DNA from: Zonotrichia leucophrys gambelii
Lineage: Eukaryota; Chordata; Aves; Passeriformes; Passerellidae
Assembly: GCF_028769735.1 (NCBI RefSeq)
Contig: NC_088171.1
Coordinates: forward strand, 97,715,412-97,779,411
Length of the DNA stretch: 64,000 nt
Direction of reading: 5' to 3'
The position numbers were made by a program, and so were the translations under genes. Shown here in pieces: positions 35,167 to 47,350 of the stretch. The notes below the pieces were generated by a model, which worked only from the letters and a program-made list of their open reading frames with translations, had not been told where the DNA came from and ran no database searches. Every line of letters starts with the position of its first letter. The first letter of the stretch is position 1.

Positions 35167-35855
35167 TTGCTTCAACCTGAGTTCATCCCACCGGCAATGG
35201 TTCTCCACGACCTACTGCACGGTGGGTCACTCTCCCACAAGGTGCAGCCTTTCAGGCTGCTCCGATATGGGTTCCTTACAGGGTCACAATTCCTACCAGG
35301 AAACCTGTGCCGGTGTAGGCTCCTCTCTCCGTGGGTCCAGAGGTCCCTGCCAGGATCCTTCTCCAGCACAGACCTTCCACAGGATCACAGATTCCTCTCA
35401 GGCATCCACCTGCTTCAGTGTGGGGCTCCTCCAGGGGCTGCAGGTGGATCTCTGCATCCCAGTGATCCTTCATGGGCTGCAGGGGCACAGCTGCCTCACC
35501 ATGGGCTGCCCCATGGGCTGCAGGGGAATCTCAGCTCCAGTGCCTGAAGCACCTCCTCCCTTCCTTCTCCAGTGACCTTGGTGTCTGCAGAGTTATTTTT
35601 CCCATATATTCTCACTCTGTTCTTCTCTGGCTGCAATTACATAATCTGTGCAATACGTTTTATAAAATTTTTTTATTTCCTTCTTAAACATGTTATCACA
35701 GACATTACCATAATTTCTTAGTGTTCCAACCTTGGCCAGTGACATGTCCATCTTTGAGCTGGCTGGCATTGGCTTTGCTGGGCATGGAGGAAGCTTCTGG
35801 CACCTTCTCACAGAGGCCACCCCTATAGCACCCAGGCTACCAAAACTTGGTTATG
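35167..35855 (-). mobile_element. ERV LTR fragment, minus strand, 3' end missing
   Basis: Read on the minus strand, it starts near CCAAGTTTTGGTAGCCTGGG and continues CCTCTGTGAGAAGGTGCC, CTTCCTCCATGCCCAGC and CAGCTCAAAGATGGACATG, then the GC-rich CTGCAGCCCATG-type repeats. It ends near 35167 without the U5 end. It is the same family as 31495-32195 but inverted relative to it. Frames of 65-137 codons across it on both strands are LTR sequence. The terminal TGT at its 5' end is not clear, so that boundary is approximate. Confidence 0.85.
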
Positions 35856-37217
35856 TGTCCTGGGTTTGCCTTAATTGAATTGTTTGGTATGGAAGGAAAG
35901 GGTCAGAGAATTCACGAAACACAGCACACCATTAAATACAAGGATGAAAGTCTTAAATTTACCTGTAAATCCACTTCCTTTCTCTAAAATGTTGGTAAGA
36001 TCTCATTTCTTTTTGCATTGTTTTCAAGATGTTGCTTTAAAAATGGTGCCATGATGTTTACTCTGTTTTCTCACTAGGAGTGATACTAGGAGACCTCATT
36101 TTCCTACTGTGGGAAATTGACTGTACATATATATTTTCTCTTCAAACTTTGCCCTAGCTACAGGTCTAGAGAATCTTGCAAATGAGGATATTCACTAACT
36201 CTTCTGCTTCAGCTGTGAGCGTGTAAAGAAAATAATTTAATGGTCAGTGGCAAAAGTGAGTAGCTGATGTTTAGTTGGGCTGTTTGCCTGGACCCAACAA
36301 ACCTGGATCGTCTTTGCCATGTTGGCTTCCTGATTTTTCATTTGGGTTTGATTTGAATGTCCTGCAGGGAGACTACAATTACAGTTGTCCCCACTTCTCC
36401 TGACTTCACTGTATTTCCCAGACTTTCCTTTGGCAGGAGAGGGAGAGAATTCTTCCCATTGAGACATGGAGCTTTCCTGGGAATATGGAGCTTGTGGGAT
36501 ATAAAGTCTTGATCTACAGTTTCTAAAGTATTCTCCAGAAGGCAAACTTGTTAGACATTGAAGAATTAAAAAGGCTTATTGATACACTTGGGGGCACTTT
36601 CAACTAAAAATGAGCGATACAGTGATATCTACTTGCATACATACATGTACAATCTGGTGTACTAGCGTTTCTCTCAGTAAGGCTATGTGCTTAACTTCAT
36701 CATGCCTTAACTTCATCATAAGTCATTATAATATTTGTTTTATGGTATTAGCCTTTAGATTTCAATACTGTAATATTTGAGTTTCCTTCTTGAAAGGATT
36801 ATCAGGCCATGATGTTCCCAGCACACAGACATATGCTAAGATTATCTAACATTGAAGTTATAAGAAGATGCAAAGAAACAGCTGCTTTACAGGCACCCAA
36901 ACCATGAAAGAATTTTCTAATTTATGAACCTGCTTTTTTTTGCTGTACTGTCTTAGTAAATTTATAGTATTGTGCAAGTGTTATATGATGCTTCATATTT
37001 TATAAAGTAAAGCAATAGCAGTCATTTTATGCCATCTTTTTGTTGTTTGAGACCGTTTAGGGAGCAAGACCACCTTCAAATATAAGAAGTGTACATTTTA
37101 TAAAAAGAGCAATAAATAATGTTATTTAAAAAATGCTCAATTATTCTCAGATTGAAACATCAATCTGTGTAGTTTTTTGTTTAGTAGGTGAAACCTCTAT
37201 AGCACTTAATACTCCTT
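35856..37217. other. Unique sequence; 16-bp tandem duplication at 36690-36719
   Basis: The word CTTAACTTCATCAT occurs twice with a 16-bp period at 36690-36719. A 102-codon minus-strand frame (36237-36545, hydrophilic, with a VRRSGDNCNCSLPAGHSNQ segment) has no recognisable domain and no splice context, and I regard it as chance. No mobile element is recognised. Confidence 0.45.
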
Positions 37218-37287
37218 AAAAGAGGAGAAAACAAAAAAATTTGTCATACACATGTATGACAAGTCTTTTTTTGTTTTGTCCTCTTTT
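37218..37287. other. Nearly perfect 70-nt hairpin, miRNA- or MITE-like
   Basis: The arm at 37218-37249 pairs with 37254-37287 across a 4-nt loop (ACAT). By eye there are 30 Watson-Crick pairs: 9 next to the loop (TTGTCATAC with GTATGACAA), a small asymmetric bulge (T opposite GTC), 12 A/T-rich pairs, one G-G mismatch, then 9 more (AAAAGAGGA with TCCTCTTTT). Such a long arm is unlikely by chance. It could be a short palindromic DNA transposon relic of the kind that seeds microRNA genes, or a microRNA precursor. Neither reading is established. Confidence 0.75.
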
Positions 37288-39093
37288 TCATAGGAACAAT
37301 TTCAATCTCTAGCTATGTACCTTAGAAAAATGTTTTCTTCTCCCAATGATTTTTCATACTACTTTTGTTTCAAGTCCATAAAGCATTGTTGCAACTTGTG
37401 ACTTTCCTGTGCAGAAGTTCCTTGCTTCATTGGCAGGTTTCTGCTGTAAATCACTTCCATCTGAATGGATGGTCCCCAAAGTAATTTTGCTTAGATTTGT
37501 TTAGAGGCATCTGACTGGAATGATTTTCAGTTTTCATAAAAGCAGGAATCCATTGCCACTACTGCCATTATTTGCTATATAGATATCCAACATAAATACA
37601 CTGATGATACAGAGGGCTCCAGGGACCATTCTGAAGATTGAATAGTCTGAATGAAAAACAAGTTTAGGGTTTGCAGTTGTTTTTTTTTGCTATCTCTGTG
37701 ACTAGTCTTAAAATTTAATTTGAACGCTTTGGGAAACTATGTTTCATTGTCATCTCTCATTCAAAAAACATAAACCCAAAGTTTAGGGTAATCCTTTAGA
37801 TAATCCTGTATAGTCTTTATGTAGTTACTATACAGGCTTTAATAAAAGTTGCAGAAGATTGAAAGTGAAAAGTTAGGATACACTGGGAATGCAGCAGATA
37901 TCTATGCAAGCTTAACACTTTAAATTTGATAGGAAAATTTTATTAAATATATTAAAGCTTTCTGTTGAAACTTTAGTTGAAGAATTTTCCAAGAGAACAG
38001 CTGATACAAAAATGTCATCCTTAGCAAATTAGCTTATATTTTGGTGAGGTATCTTTTTGAACAAACTGCATAACTTAAATGAAATAAAATATTTCAATTT
38101 TCCATTTGAAATTACTTTTGGCAGCTGCAAAAAATGATCATTTTACAAGAATGAAAATGGACGTTTTATTCACTGAAGGTTTTTTAAATGTATCTTCCAG
38201 CATAAAGATCTTAATAACTTTTTTTCAAAATTAGAATGGAACAACTTTGATACAGGAAGCTCTTTGAAAACCAGAATTTTTGATCTCCTTAATTTGGTTA
38301 GGAAGTCTTAATTATTTTAAAGTTTTATCCAAAGCATTACAAAATATCACTTTCAGGGATAAGGAAATCTAAAAGATATCTTCTCATATCCTACTTCATT
38401 CTTGCTTCATATAGGAAATGTAAGACACTAATTTCATTAAAATTACATAATATTCAGAGAGATAAAGTGTGTAAATCCATATAGCCTAAATTTCACAACT
38501 CCAAAATAGTTTTGTGGTAGATCCAGTGATTTCAAACCCCTTCCAGCAATTCTTCATCCCAATCAACATGACTGTTGGTTTCCTTTTAATTGCAGGGTAC
38601 TAGAACTTTGAGATTTCTCCTCTGTTAATAATCCTTCACTTCTGTAATGAAAAACTGATCTTTGCCTCAAACAGCATAACAGAGTCACATAAATATAGTG
38701 CAAGAACTGCTGAAGGGGGATGCAGAGAAGCCCTGAGATCACACTGCTCAGCACAGTCTTTAGAATCATCCTGGGGTAACCACAGCTGTAGAATATGATC
38801 ACTTTGTCAAAGCACTGCTTCAAGGAGAGGAGCAATAAAAGGAGAAAACAAAACATTTTAAGCTGGCATATCTTAGATAAAGCATATAGCAGGATGAAAA
38901 CAGAAATCTGGTCATAAATTCCATGGTGTGGTAAAATTCACTGTGTTGGAAATGTTTGTGTTTTCCTACAGTTTTTGATTATCTTGTAACAAAATGAGGC
39001 TCTTTCTGTGGCATTCCAGTACAGTAAAATTAAACTAATACAAAGCACTATTACACTAGATTTGCTTTCAAGTATTATCCAAGTTTTGTTTGT
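37288..39093. other. Unique AT-rich sequence, no gene seen
   Basis: AT-rich. A 97-codon minus-strand frame at 38563-38856 begins with a leucine-rich stretch (FCFLLLLLLSLKQC) that mimics a signal peptide, but no domain follows. No repeat family. Confidence 0.5.
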
Positions 39094-39121
39094 TTGGTTG
39101 GTTGGTTGGTTGGTTGGTTGG
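39094..39121 (+). repeat. (TTGG)7 microsatellite, G-quadruplex-capable
   Basis: Seven TTGG units. Repeated GG pairs separated by TT allow a two-tetrad G-quadruplex on the plus strand. It ends GGCTGTG. Confidence 0.95.
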
Positions 39122-39989
39122 CTGTGTTTTTTCAATATTTTCTTAGTACAAAAATAAATTTCAGGTAGTTCAATTATAGCAAAAGGGAAATTTTCTAGGT
39201 TGGGGTTTTAATGTCATAAACCTTAAAACTTTCCTGGATGACTGAAATAGTATAGTATGGGATTTCTTGGACACGTAACTTCTACAGGAAATAGTTATTT
39301 CTTTGACATAAATGGCAAATAAGAGCATGAGTTTTGCTATATTATGCAGTTTAGATGCTTGCAAGTGTAAACAGGCATAGGAAAATTTATAAAAGAGGCA
39401 TTTAGTCATGCAGGAAAGTTTAATGATTAGAAATGTTTTGAGTGTCTGAAGCATCAGAATAAATATATTTCAGAACTAAGCATCCAAGCTTCACTGAACT
39501 TTTGCTCCACAATTTAGGTTCTTTTAGGTCTGTGCATATGAGAAATGTCCGTGGGAACTGAAAGGTTTCCTTTCATCCAATAAATCTTGGTAAAATTATA
39601 GCCTGTGTCTACCATGTGATTGTTGATTTAATTGATCAGCAGGGATGATGGCTCGCCCATCTTTCCCATGACTGCTGTTCAAAGCTGGGTGTGAGACAGC
39701 AGAAAGGGGATTTAAAAGTTCATTTCTGACTGTTGTGACATGAGTGGTTTATAACCATGAGTATTTCAATGATTCAGTTTCTGGTGAAGTCACCTAAATA
39801 AACAGTTGCATTGGCAAAGTAAGAAGAGATGGGCTGAAGGCAAGAAAAGAAATGGGAGTGAGCATTTGGGAGTGGTTGCCAAACCTGCTTTTTCATAGAA
39901 CAGAAAGTTCATGTAGCAGCTTGAGTTTTTCAGTACTCACAGGACTCAATAAAGTTTTTCTTTTGTGAAAAGAAAACATGTGAAAGAAA
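39122..39989. other. Unique AT-rich sequence, no gene seen
   Basis: No gene or repeat family is recognised. A 94-codon minus-strand frame at 39170-39454 has no domain. Confidence 0.5.
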
Positions 39990-40362
39990 ATAGCCTGGAA
40001 ATGAGAAGACTCCAGGATGATCTAATTTCAGGGTTTTAGTACCTGAAGAGAGCCTACAAGAGGGCCGGAGAGTTGTTTTTATACAAGAGCATGTAGTGAC
40101 AGGACAAGAGGGAATGGCTTCAAACTGAGAATAGGTTTAGGTTAGATATTAGGAAGAAATTCTTTACTGTGAGGGTGGTGAGGCACTGGAACAGGTTACC
40201 CAGACAAGCTGTGGGTGCTCCATTCCTGGAAGAGTTCATGGACATGTTGGATGGAGCTCTGAATAATCTGGTCAAGAGGAAACTGTTCACACCCATAGTA
40301 GAAGGATTGGATCGAGATGATTTTAAAGTCCATTCCAACCTGGGCTATTCTATGATTCTATG
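39990..40362 (+). mobile_element. CR1 LINE 3' fragment, plus strand
   Basis: Starts at AGCCTGGAAATGAGAAGACT and runs through GTACCTGAAGAGAGCC, GATATTAGGAAGAAATTC and GAGGCACTGGAACAGG. It ends with TATTCTATGATTCTATG, the diagnostic CR1 3' terminus. It is about 370 bp and carries only the last ORF2 codons and the 3' UTR. Confidence 0.95.
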
Positions 40363-41013
40363 TCTGGTATGAAAAATAGGCCTTACAGCTAGAATTTAGA
40401 TATTGGACTTGAAAGTAAATTACTAGCACGTGAATTAATATGAGTACTTGGCAATGAAAATAAAATACCTTTCATGTTTTCAAAGAAAAATCTGCATATT
40501 TCAATGGAGTCTAGAAACTCATTCTAGATGGGTTTCTTTAATTTCTTTTTTTCTTTTTGTATACATTTTTGTCCCAGGTGGTCTGAGCTCTACCCACTGT
40601 AAAATCTACATCAAACTTCAATTTTATTAAAAATTGCAACCAACAAACCAATAAAAACTAAAACCAACCAACCAAAAAATCCAAAGAAACCCCACAACCC
40701 ACTGTGTAATCTTTGTTTCTTTTTTTTTTTGTCGCTATTACTTTCCAGAATTGAGAGCAGCTCTAATCCAATCACTGTACTACCAGCAAGCATCTTAAGC
40801 TACATATTTCTGTTTGATATTTCTATCAGCTTTATTACTGGGGGCCCTTTAGAACTGAATAGACTGTGACTCATTTGGTGCTGTATAACATCAATGAGAA
40901 CATGTTCATCATTAGTCTGAAAGAAACTTTTAGGGATGATTCCTTGAAGATATCCCAGTATCTTTAAGGTATGCAAATACTCTTTCTTCCTTTCATTCCT
41001 TATTTCCTTTGAC
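40363..41013. other. Unique AT-rich sequence, nothing recognised
   Basis: Contains A/C-rich low complexity around 40630-40700 (repeated AACCAACC and AAACC words) and a T11 run near 40721. No gene. Confidence 0.5.
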
Positions 41014-41320
41014 TCCTTTCTTCCTTTCTTCCTTTCTTCCTTTCTTCCTTTCTTCCTTTCTTCCTTTCTTCCTTTCTTCCTTTCTTCCTTTCTTCCTTTC
41101 TTCCTTTCTTCCTTTCTTCCTTTCCTTTCTTCCTTTCTTCCTTTCTTCCTTTCTTTCTTTCTTCCTTTCTTCCTTCTCCTTCCCTTCCCTTCCCTTCCCT
41201 TCCCTTCCCTTCCCTTCCCTTCCCTTCCCTTCCCTTCCCTTCCCTTCCCTTCCCTTCCCTTCCCTTCCCTTCCCTTCCCTTCCCTTCCCTTCCTTCCCCT
41301 TCCCTTCCCTTCCCTTCTTT
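41014..41320 (+). repeat. Compound polypyrimidine repeat (CTTTCTTC)n then (CCCTT)n
   Basis: About 160 bp of the octamer CTTTCTTC (41014 to about 41177) switch to about 140 bp of the pentamer CCCTT (to about 41320), all C/T on the plus strand. The organisation mirrors the tract at 1621-2060, with one pyrimidine unit followed by a more C-rich one. Frames on both strands are artefacts (REGKG on minus, LPFFLSSF on plus). Confidence 0.97.
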
Positions 41321-42440
41321 GCCTTTCCAAAAACCCTAAATTACTATTGGATAAGTAAAATTAGAAATAAACTACTTTGTAAGTAAAGGTAAGTACAATA
41401 TAACAGAAGGCAAATTCAAGACCGTAGGACAAAAAACAAAGGAAAAACACCCTGCTAAAATAACTCCACTCCCTCCTGAGAGGAAATGTTTGCTCTGAGG
41501 AAAGGAGGTTTCTAATAAGAGGCCTAATTTTAGAAAGATAGTTTTTGTGCAAAGAGGGCTAGGTTTGTTTATTGATAATTTTCTGTTTTGACTGTGCCTG
41601 AAGCCAAACTGCACATACCATATGCTAGCATATGCTAGTTGTAAAATGATGTGTGGTATATTCTGGTAGTGAAAAGGCTTTATTCCACACCAATTAGGCA
41701 TGCCTGCTTAAAGATATGCATGCAGTAAAAGTAATAATTGGGTTCACAACAAAGACTGCTGTGATCATGTAAATCAGACACCTGAAGTTCAAGGAGCTAC
41801 TACTTAGAGAAAAGAGGTGGAGGAATCAAAGAAAACCTGTTATAATGGAACAGTAATTATATTGCATCTCTGTGATCTGGCTAAGACATGGTATCAGGAT
41901 AAGGTAGCAAAATGTCATACATGCTATGGGATGGAATATGCAGTTGAAAATTAAAAGGAGGAAAAAAAGATATGTACTGAATATTTGACCTGGAAATGTA
42001 TGAAAGCAGAGGGTTTAAAGAGAAATAAATGCTGAAACATCTGCTGTCTTTGTAATTTAGTAGATACTTTTGTTTGGCAGATCATTCAAATTCTTTTTGA
42101 TTATTTTAGTCTTCTCTAATGTACAGCAGTAGCTGAAATGGTGAATAAATGTTTGCAAAATGTCAGCTAGTTTTTCTATTTAAAAGAAGAATCCTTTTAT
42201 GTTTCCTCAGCAGCTGCTACATTTAATAACTCTACCAGATGTCACATTTAAATTGTGTTTTGCATTTACGGCTTTGAAAAGCATTGGAACAGAGAGAGCC
42301 TTTAGAATTTCAGCAGCTATACCACAGTTTCTTAGAGTTATCCAACTCTGTAATTATAGGAAAAAACCCTTTGATGGTGAAAAAAAAAATGTAAGGCTTA
42401 AATAAAATGTAAATATGCATCAGCATACTACAGATAGTTA
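41321..42440. other. Unique AT-rich sequence with a 16-bp palindrome at 41619-41634
   Basis: CATATGCTAGCATATG at 41619-41634 is a perfect palindrome, and the CATATGCTAG word repeats immediately. A 109-codon minus-strand frame (41372-41701) has no domain. Otherwise nothing is recognised. Confidence 0.5.
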
Positions 42441-42492
42441 TAAGGTGCGTTTTATCTAGTTGAATATAAGGTGCGTTGAATCTAGTTTTCTA
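42441..42492 (+). repeat. 26-bp tandem duplication, imperfect
   Basis: TAAGGTGCGTT...TCTAGTT occurs twice with a 26-bp period (first words at 42441 and 42467). The CpG in GTGCG is kept in both copies. Confidence 0.85.
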
Positions 42493-42954
42493 AACAACAG
42501 AATTCCCACTTTCTCTGGAACTTTGGTAATGACAGCAAGGCGAAATAATATAAAAAAAAAAGCTGGTATAAAAGATTGGTAGTATTCAGAGGATTTTGCT
42601 ATGAAAAGGCATCACTTGCAAAGTCAATCTCAGCTGGCTATCATTTAAAGACCCACTGGATACAATGGAAAATTATCAGAATGCCACCTCATCCCACTGA
42701 ATTTCACTAAATAAAGTCACTGGACTTCAAACTCTTTAGCAAATACCATGAAAAAAGTCGAATTCTTAATTTTGATTTGAGACATTTTGTACTGGGGTTT
42801 TTTTGGTTAATTGTATACATTCACACATATTAAAAAAGACACACATATTAAAAAATACACATTCAATCCTGAAATTACTCATTTTTGTCACATATCAATA
42901 TACTGTTGAAATATTTTATGACTGTTTGTGGGTATCTTTTGTGATGGTGAGTTT
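42493..42954. other. Unique AT-rich sequence, nothing recognised
   Basis: A short doubled ACACATATTAAAAAA word lies at about 42823-42857. No gene. Confidence 0.5.
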
Positions 42955-43072
42955 TTTGCTGTGTGGTTTTTTGTGTGTTTTTTTGTTTGTTTTTCCTTTG
43001 TTTGTTTTTGTTTGTTTTGGGTTTTGTTTTGGGTTTTGATTGGTTTTGGGTTTTTTTGTTTGTTTTTTTTGT
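42955..43072 (+). repeat. T/G-rich low-complexity tract
   Basis: The plus strand is almost entirely T and G, built on TTTG/TTTTGGG words (GTTTTGGGTTTTGTTTTGGG). The three GGG runs plus a GG could form a G-quadruplex. Frames across it are compositional artefacts (minus-strand KTQNKPKT repeats). Confidence 0.9.
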
Positions 43073-44613
43073 ATTTACCATTCATTTGATTTGTAAGGCA
43101 CCACCTGTCAACATCAGGTATTGAAACCTCATTAGAGTTACAATAGACTTGCACTGTGCTAGCATTTAAAAAAATTATAGGCAGCAATTTCATCTCAGCA
43201 ATAAACTCAAAGCAGCAATTTGTTCTCTGCTAGAGAGTGATTGAATCCTAAAATGTCTCTGATAACATCATGCATATATGACTTTGTGTTAGTCTTCTCT
43301 TTGTAATAATAGGGCAAGCAAAACTATGAGGTAAAAAGATAACTTTTCCAATTTCTAATTTTAAAGCAGTAAAGGAAATATTTTACTGGATATTAAAATA
43401 CTTTTGATTAAAGTATTTTTGGTGGCAGAGAATAATCCTTGTTGGGAGAAAATGAATGCTATGTCCAAGATGATAACAGAAATTTGGTATCAAGATGGAA
43501 GTACCTGTTAGTTATTATACTTTTTGTACAATTTCAGTTTTAGTTACATGTGTCCCTTCAGGGACTATTACAGGAAAGACTTTAAGAGGGAGAAAAGAAA
43601 TAGTATGAATTCAAGTATACTTAATTTGACCTCTGATTTTTGATTTCTTCTATTCTTTCTTTATGCATTCCATTTTTCTTCAAAGTAGTGGTACTCCATG
43701 GTTGGTGATGGGAACACTTCTCCAAGTGTGAAAGAAGGGTAGTGCAATGCTAGAAGTGAAATGTTCACTATTTATTGAATGTGGGTCCCAAGCTGATGCT
43801 AATCTTTGTTTGAGATTTCATTGTGATAGAAAGATGAGGTTCATTTCTCTCAGCCTGGCTGTTTGTTATCTCCTGTCACACTCTACTGGCTGAGTGAACA
43901 AGGTGAACCTACTGAAAGCTTTCTATATCTATTAATATACATAAAGTATATGAATATGGCCATTTTACATGTGTGTGTGTGTGTTGGATTACAATTGAAT
44001 GAGGAACCTCATCCCATCTACACTTGTGATGTCGCAGTCCCCACTGCTGAAGCAAAGGAGGGTGGCCCGTCCTTCAGGTCCTCTTGAGTGATCTGCAATC
44101 AGTGTTGGCCAACAGCACGACTGTACCACAGGGGGAAAGAAGATGGCTATGAAGAGAAGTGAGAAAAATGTTCATTTTGTTTCTCAGCACTATAAATGTG
44201 CTCTGTGCCAGAGCAGAGACAAGTGCTAGGTCTCTAATCCGTGCTCTGAATAAGGTGTCTGAAAGACTTCTTTGTGGATGTCCATTAAAGTGCCAAGCTC
44301 TGAATAGATGTCTAATTCAGTCTATGGAGTTCAGAGTCCAGAATTACCATTTAATATTTAAAATACATCAAATGATACACCTGAAGCATGAAATTCTGGT
44401 TGCATTTTACTTGAACTTTACCACTACCTTCAGCAAAGAAAGGGTATTGCCCTGGTCTTTTGTTTTTAAACTGTCTCTTGTTTATTGGAAGAAACAAAAT
44501 ATACCATGAGACAGTATCTATCTGTAAGATTGGTCAGAAGGGACAAGACTGTCTCTGGTTATTTTGAAGACCAGAACCTCTTGAATTTTCCACGGAATTT
44601 CAGAGCTGGGAGA
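43073..44613. other. Unique sequence, no gene recognised
   Basis: A (GT)7 run lies at 43971-43984. The 43860-44250 part is less AT-rich, with frames of 74 codons (43863-44087) and 116 codons (44159-44509) on the plus strand. Neither has a domain. No repeat family. Confidence 0.45.
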
Positions 44614-44721
44614 TAATTTCTAGGTTGTTTGTTTTGTTTATTTCTCTCTGGTTAAATAGATATTTACTAATTTCTAGGTTGTTTGTTTTGTTTATTTCTC
44701 TCTGGTTAAATAGATATTTAC
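44614..44721 (+). repeat. Exact 54-bp tandem duplication
   Basis: 44614-44667 and 44668-44721 are identical as far as I can read, starting TAATTTCTAGGTTG and ending GATATTTAC. Identity across 54 bp implies a very recent duplication or a polymorphic or assembly-derived duplicate. The repeated FVLFISLWLNRYLL in the overlapping frame comes from this. Confidence 0.96.
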
Positions 44722-47350
44722 TTTGCAGAGGTACAGCTCTGGGCTTTATATATCTTAAGTTAGAGGAGAGTAATTCACTCAATACAAATAAAAGCTATCA
44801 TTTCATGCAGTATGAAATGTTTAAAATGTGTTCATAAATTTTGAAGCATTGTAATATATTTAAATTTAGGATGACTGTTCAAAATGTTTATATTGAGAAA
44901 CAAGCCCCTCCTCCCCCAATCACCTTTATTTTCTCCTCAGAAGTAATAAAAATAAAAATTCATTTACAATTCATATATATTTGAATGTCTTTTAAAGTAC
45001 ATGTTTTTACACTTGTGGAAAAAAAATATGAACACATTTTTCTCCAGCTGGAGTTTATGGTTTTTAACACTTCTCCACATGGTGGACAAAAAGAACTTGT
45101 TTTAAGACTACTGCTTCTAGTTTTTAATTTCTCCTGTTAAGATGCTATTTTGCTGTTACCTGAGAAGCTGTATATGTGCATCAAAAATGTGCTGGAAGAA
45201 AACAAGTATAGACTGGATACGGAAAAATGCATTTAATCAAATCAGTTAGTCTGATATGTATGAGCACCAAGCTAGTCAGGTTCTTGCAGCTGCCATGGTT
45301 TTGGAATACATTAGACAATATGAAATCTTACAAACTTTGAGACTTCAGAACATTTTTCCATAATAGAGTATTGAAATATTAATTTTCAGTCATATACTTC
45401 ATTCTGTAATTTCAGGATTTATCTGAAAACAAATTAAAAAATCAGTAGCCTATGCACTTAGCTGGGTTTTTTGATCCTAAGAAATGTTGGATAACCACTT
45501 TAAATATTCCACTTCTAATAAGAGAGTAGGCAATGTATTGTATTTAGTAGCATGTGAAGAAAATAATAGTTTTATTTTGTTTACTGCAAATGAAAGTGTT
45601 AACATTGGAGTCTTGGAGGTATTTTACTTGACAAAGGATGTAGTTCATTCTTTAAAGTACAATATTAACATTAATTTCAAAGAAATTTTCTTTTGCTAAA
45701 GCTGTGATTTTTCCCTAGCTATGTTCCAGTTGATGGAAAGATATTGCTTTATACATATTCCAAAGACCTTCTGAAGAGTCATAAAAAGTATTTTATACTC
45801 AAAGTACAAGCCAAGACAGAATGATCCCATCTGTGTTCTTCCTCTGTGCATGGAAAAAGTAAAAATTACTGGAAGAAATGGTGTTGGAGAAAAATCTGGG
45901 AAACTGAATTCTTCAAAATGTACAGCACAGAAAAAAATGCAAGGCAGGACCCTTATGATGTTTCTGTGTGTTCTGTTGTCTTTCAATATTCACAGATTAA
46001 GTCTGGGCTTCTCCAATCTCTTAAGGGTAAAAATTAACCATATACAGATTTTTTCCAGCTACATCTCTACCCATGCAGAGTGCCACTCTCTGAGGGCTAA
46101 ACCACACAGGGGGAATAGCAACAGCTCTTGCTTATTACTGAGTGATCAGTAATAAATAACTATAGATGTCTCTGAAAAAGTTAACATTGTGAAAGTCCAT
46201 CAGGAAAGTCCTTCTCCTTCTTCTTCTGCTGTTATTTTTACTAGAGACAATAGTGTATTCAGACTTGTCTGGGATTTTTGTAAATTATTATTTTGGTGCC
46301 TAGCTTCACTTTAAGTTTGGTTTGGTTGGCTGTATCCTTAACAAGAAAAATTAAGTCATATGAACAACAGTACATGCTTAAGGAGATAAATAAGCACATA
46401 CATGTGAATTGAAGAGAAGAAACAAATATTCATTGGATATTCATAGCTGCACACACTAGCAAGGTGCTCCAGTCGTGCACAGATCAGCACTGCTGCAATA
46501 CTCCAAGAAACATAGACTTCATGTTATACAAGCCACAGTTTCTAGAAAGAAATCTCATAATCTGCTCCCAATAGCCAGCCATGCTATTACCCTTAGAATT
46601 TTCCTTGTTTTTATGATAGTCATGGGAAGTATCCTGTGTATCTGAGTCATACAGTCTCTAAAACTGCCGGTTGTAGCAAGTCTATCAAGAACTTCTGAGC
46701 CACCAAACAATGCAGTACTGCTCAATAGGTCAGGTGGGGTTTGCAATCCAACAAGCTGCTTAAAATGAAGGATTGTGTCTGGGGAGCTGTCATTGTAACA
46801 GAATCTGAACTATTACACACAACTCCTCAACATATGCATAGAACATAGGTCATAAATTTATATGTAACCTAGAGAATGAAGGATGTATTTTATTGGATGC
46901 ATTTTCTATAATTTTAGTAGTTGATTTAAATTTTGTTTATTTTTCAGACTGCTCACCATGTGCTGCAACTACACAGATAATAAAACAGACACCATATTCT
47001 ATATATGTACTTCTTTGGATTTAACTGCTTTGATAGATATTTTTTAGGAGCTTGGACTTAACATTGTTTGGCTTTCAGTATCTATCTTTTTTCCACACAT
47101 AGCAAAGTTAGAGGATTTTGTTTTTTTCTATTTGGCGTTTTCATAATTCTATGTCTTTAATTGCTCTTATAGTGTGCACAAAATTCAAAACCACATGGAA
47201 CACATCATACAGAGTTTCTACAAATTGCTTAGGAGAGCTGCAGAAACTTCTAATATTCACTTCCTCGATGCTAGTGCTTATGATTACAGAAAAGCCAGAA
47301 ACCTCAAAAGTACCGTGGAGAGAACAAGAAAGTAGCTGAGCTTTTAAAAG
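44722..47350. other. Unique AT-rich sequence, no gene seen
   Basis: Short frames of 63-100 codons lack domains. No repeat family or RNA gene recognised. Confidence 0.5.

Noticed and set aside
35162..35575. 137- and 126-codon plus-strand frames
   Set aside because: They are antisense to the minus-strand LTR at 35167-35855; open because the sequence is GC-rich.
36237..36545. 102-codon hydrophilic minus-strand frame
   Set aside because: No domain, no splice context and no second exon nearby; it is consistent with chance.
40800..41386. 176-codon minus-strand frame and 125-codon plus-strand frame
   Set aside because: Both are compositional frames of the compound pyrimidine repeat at 41014-41320.
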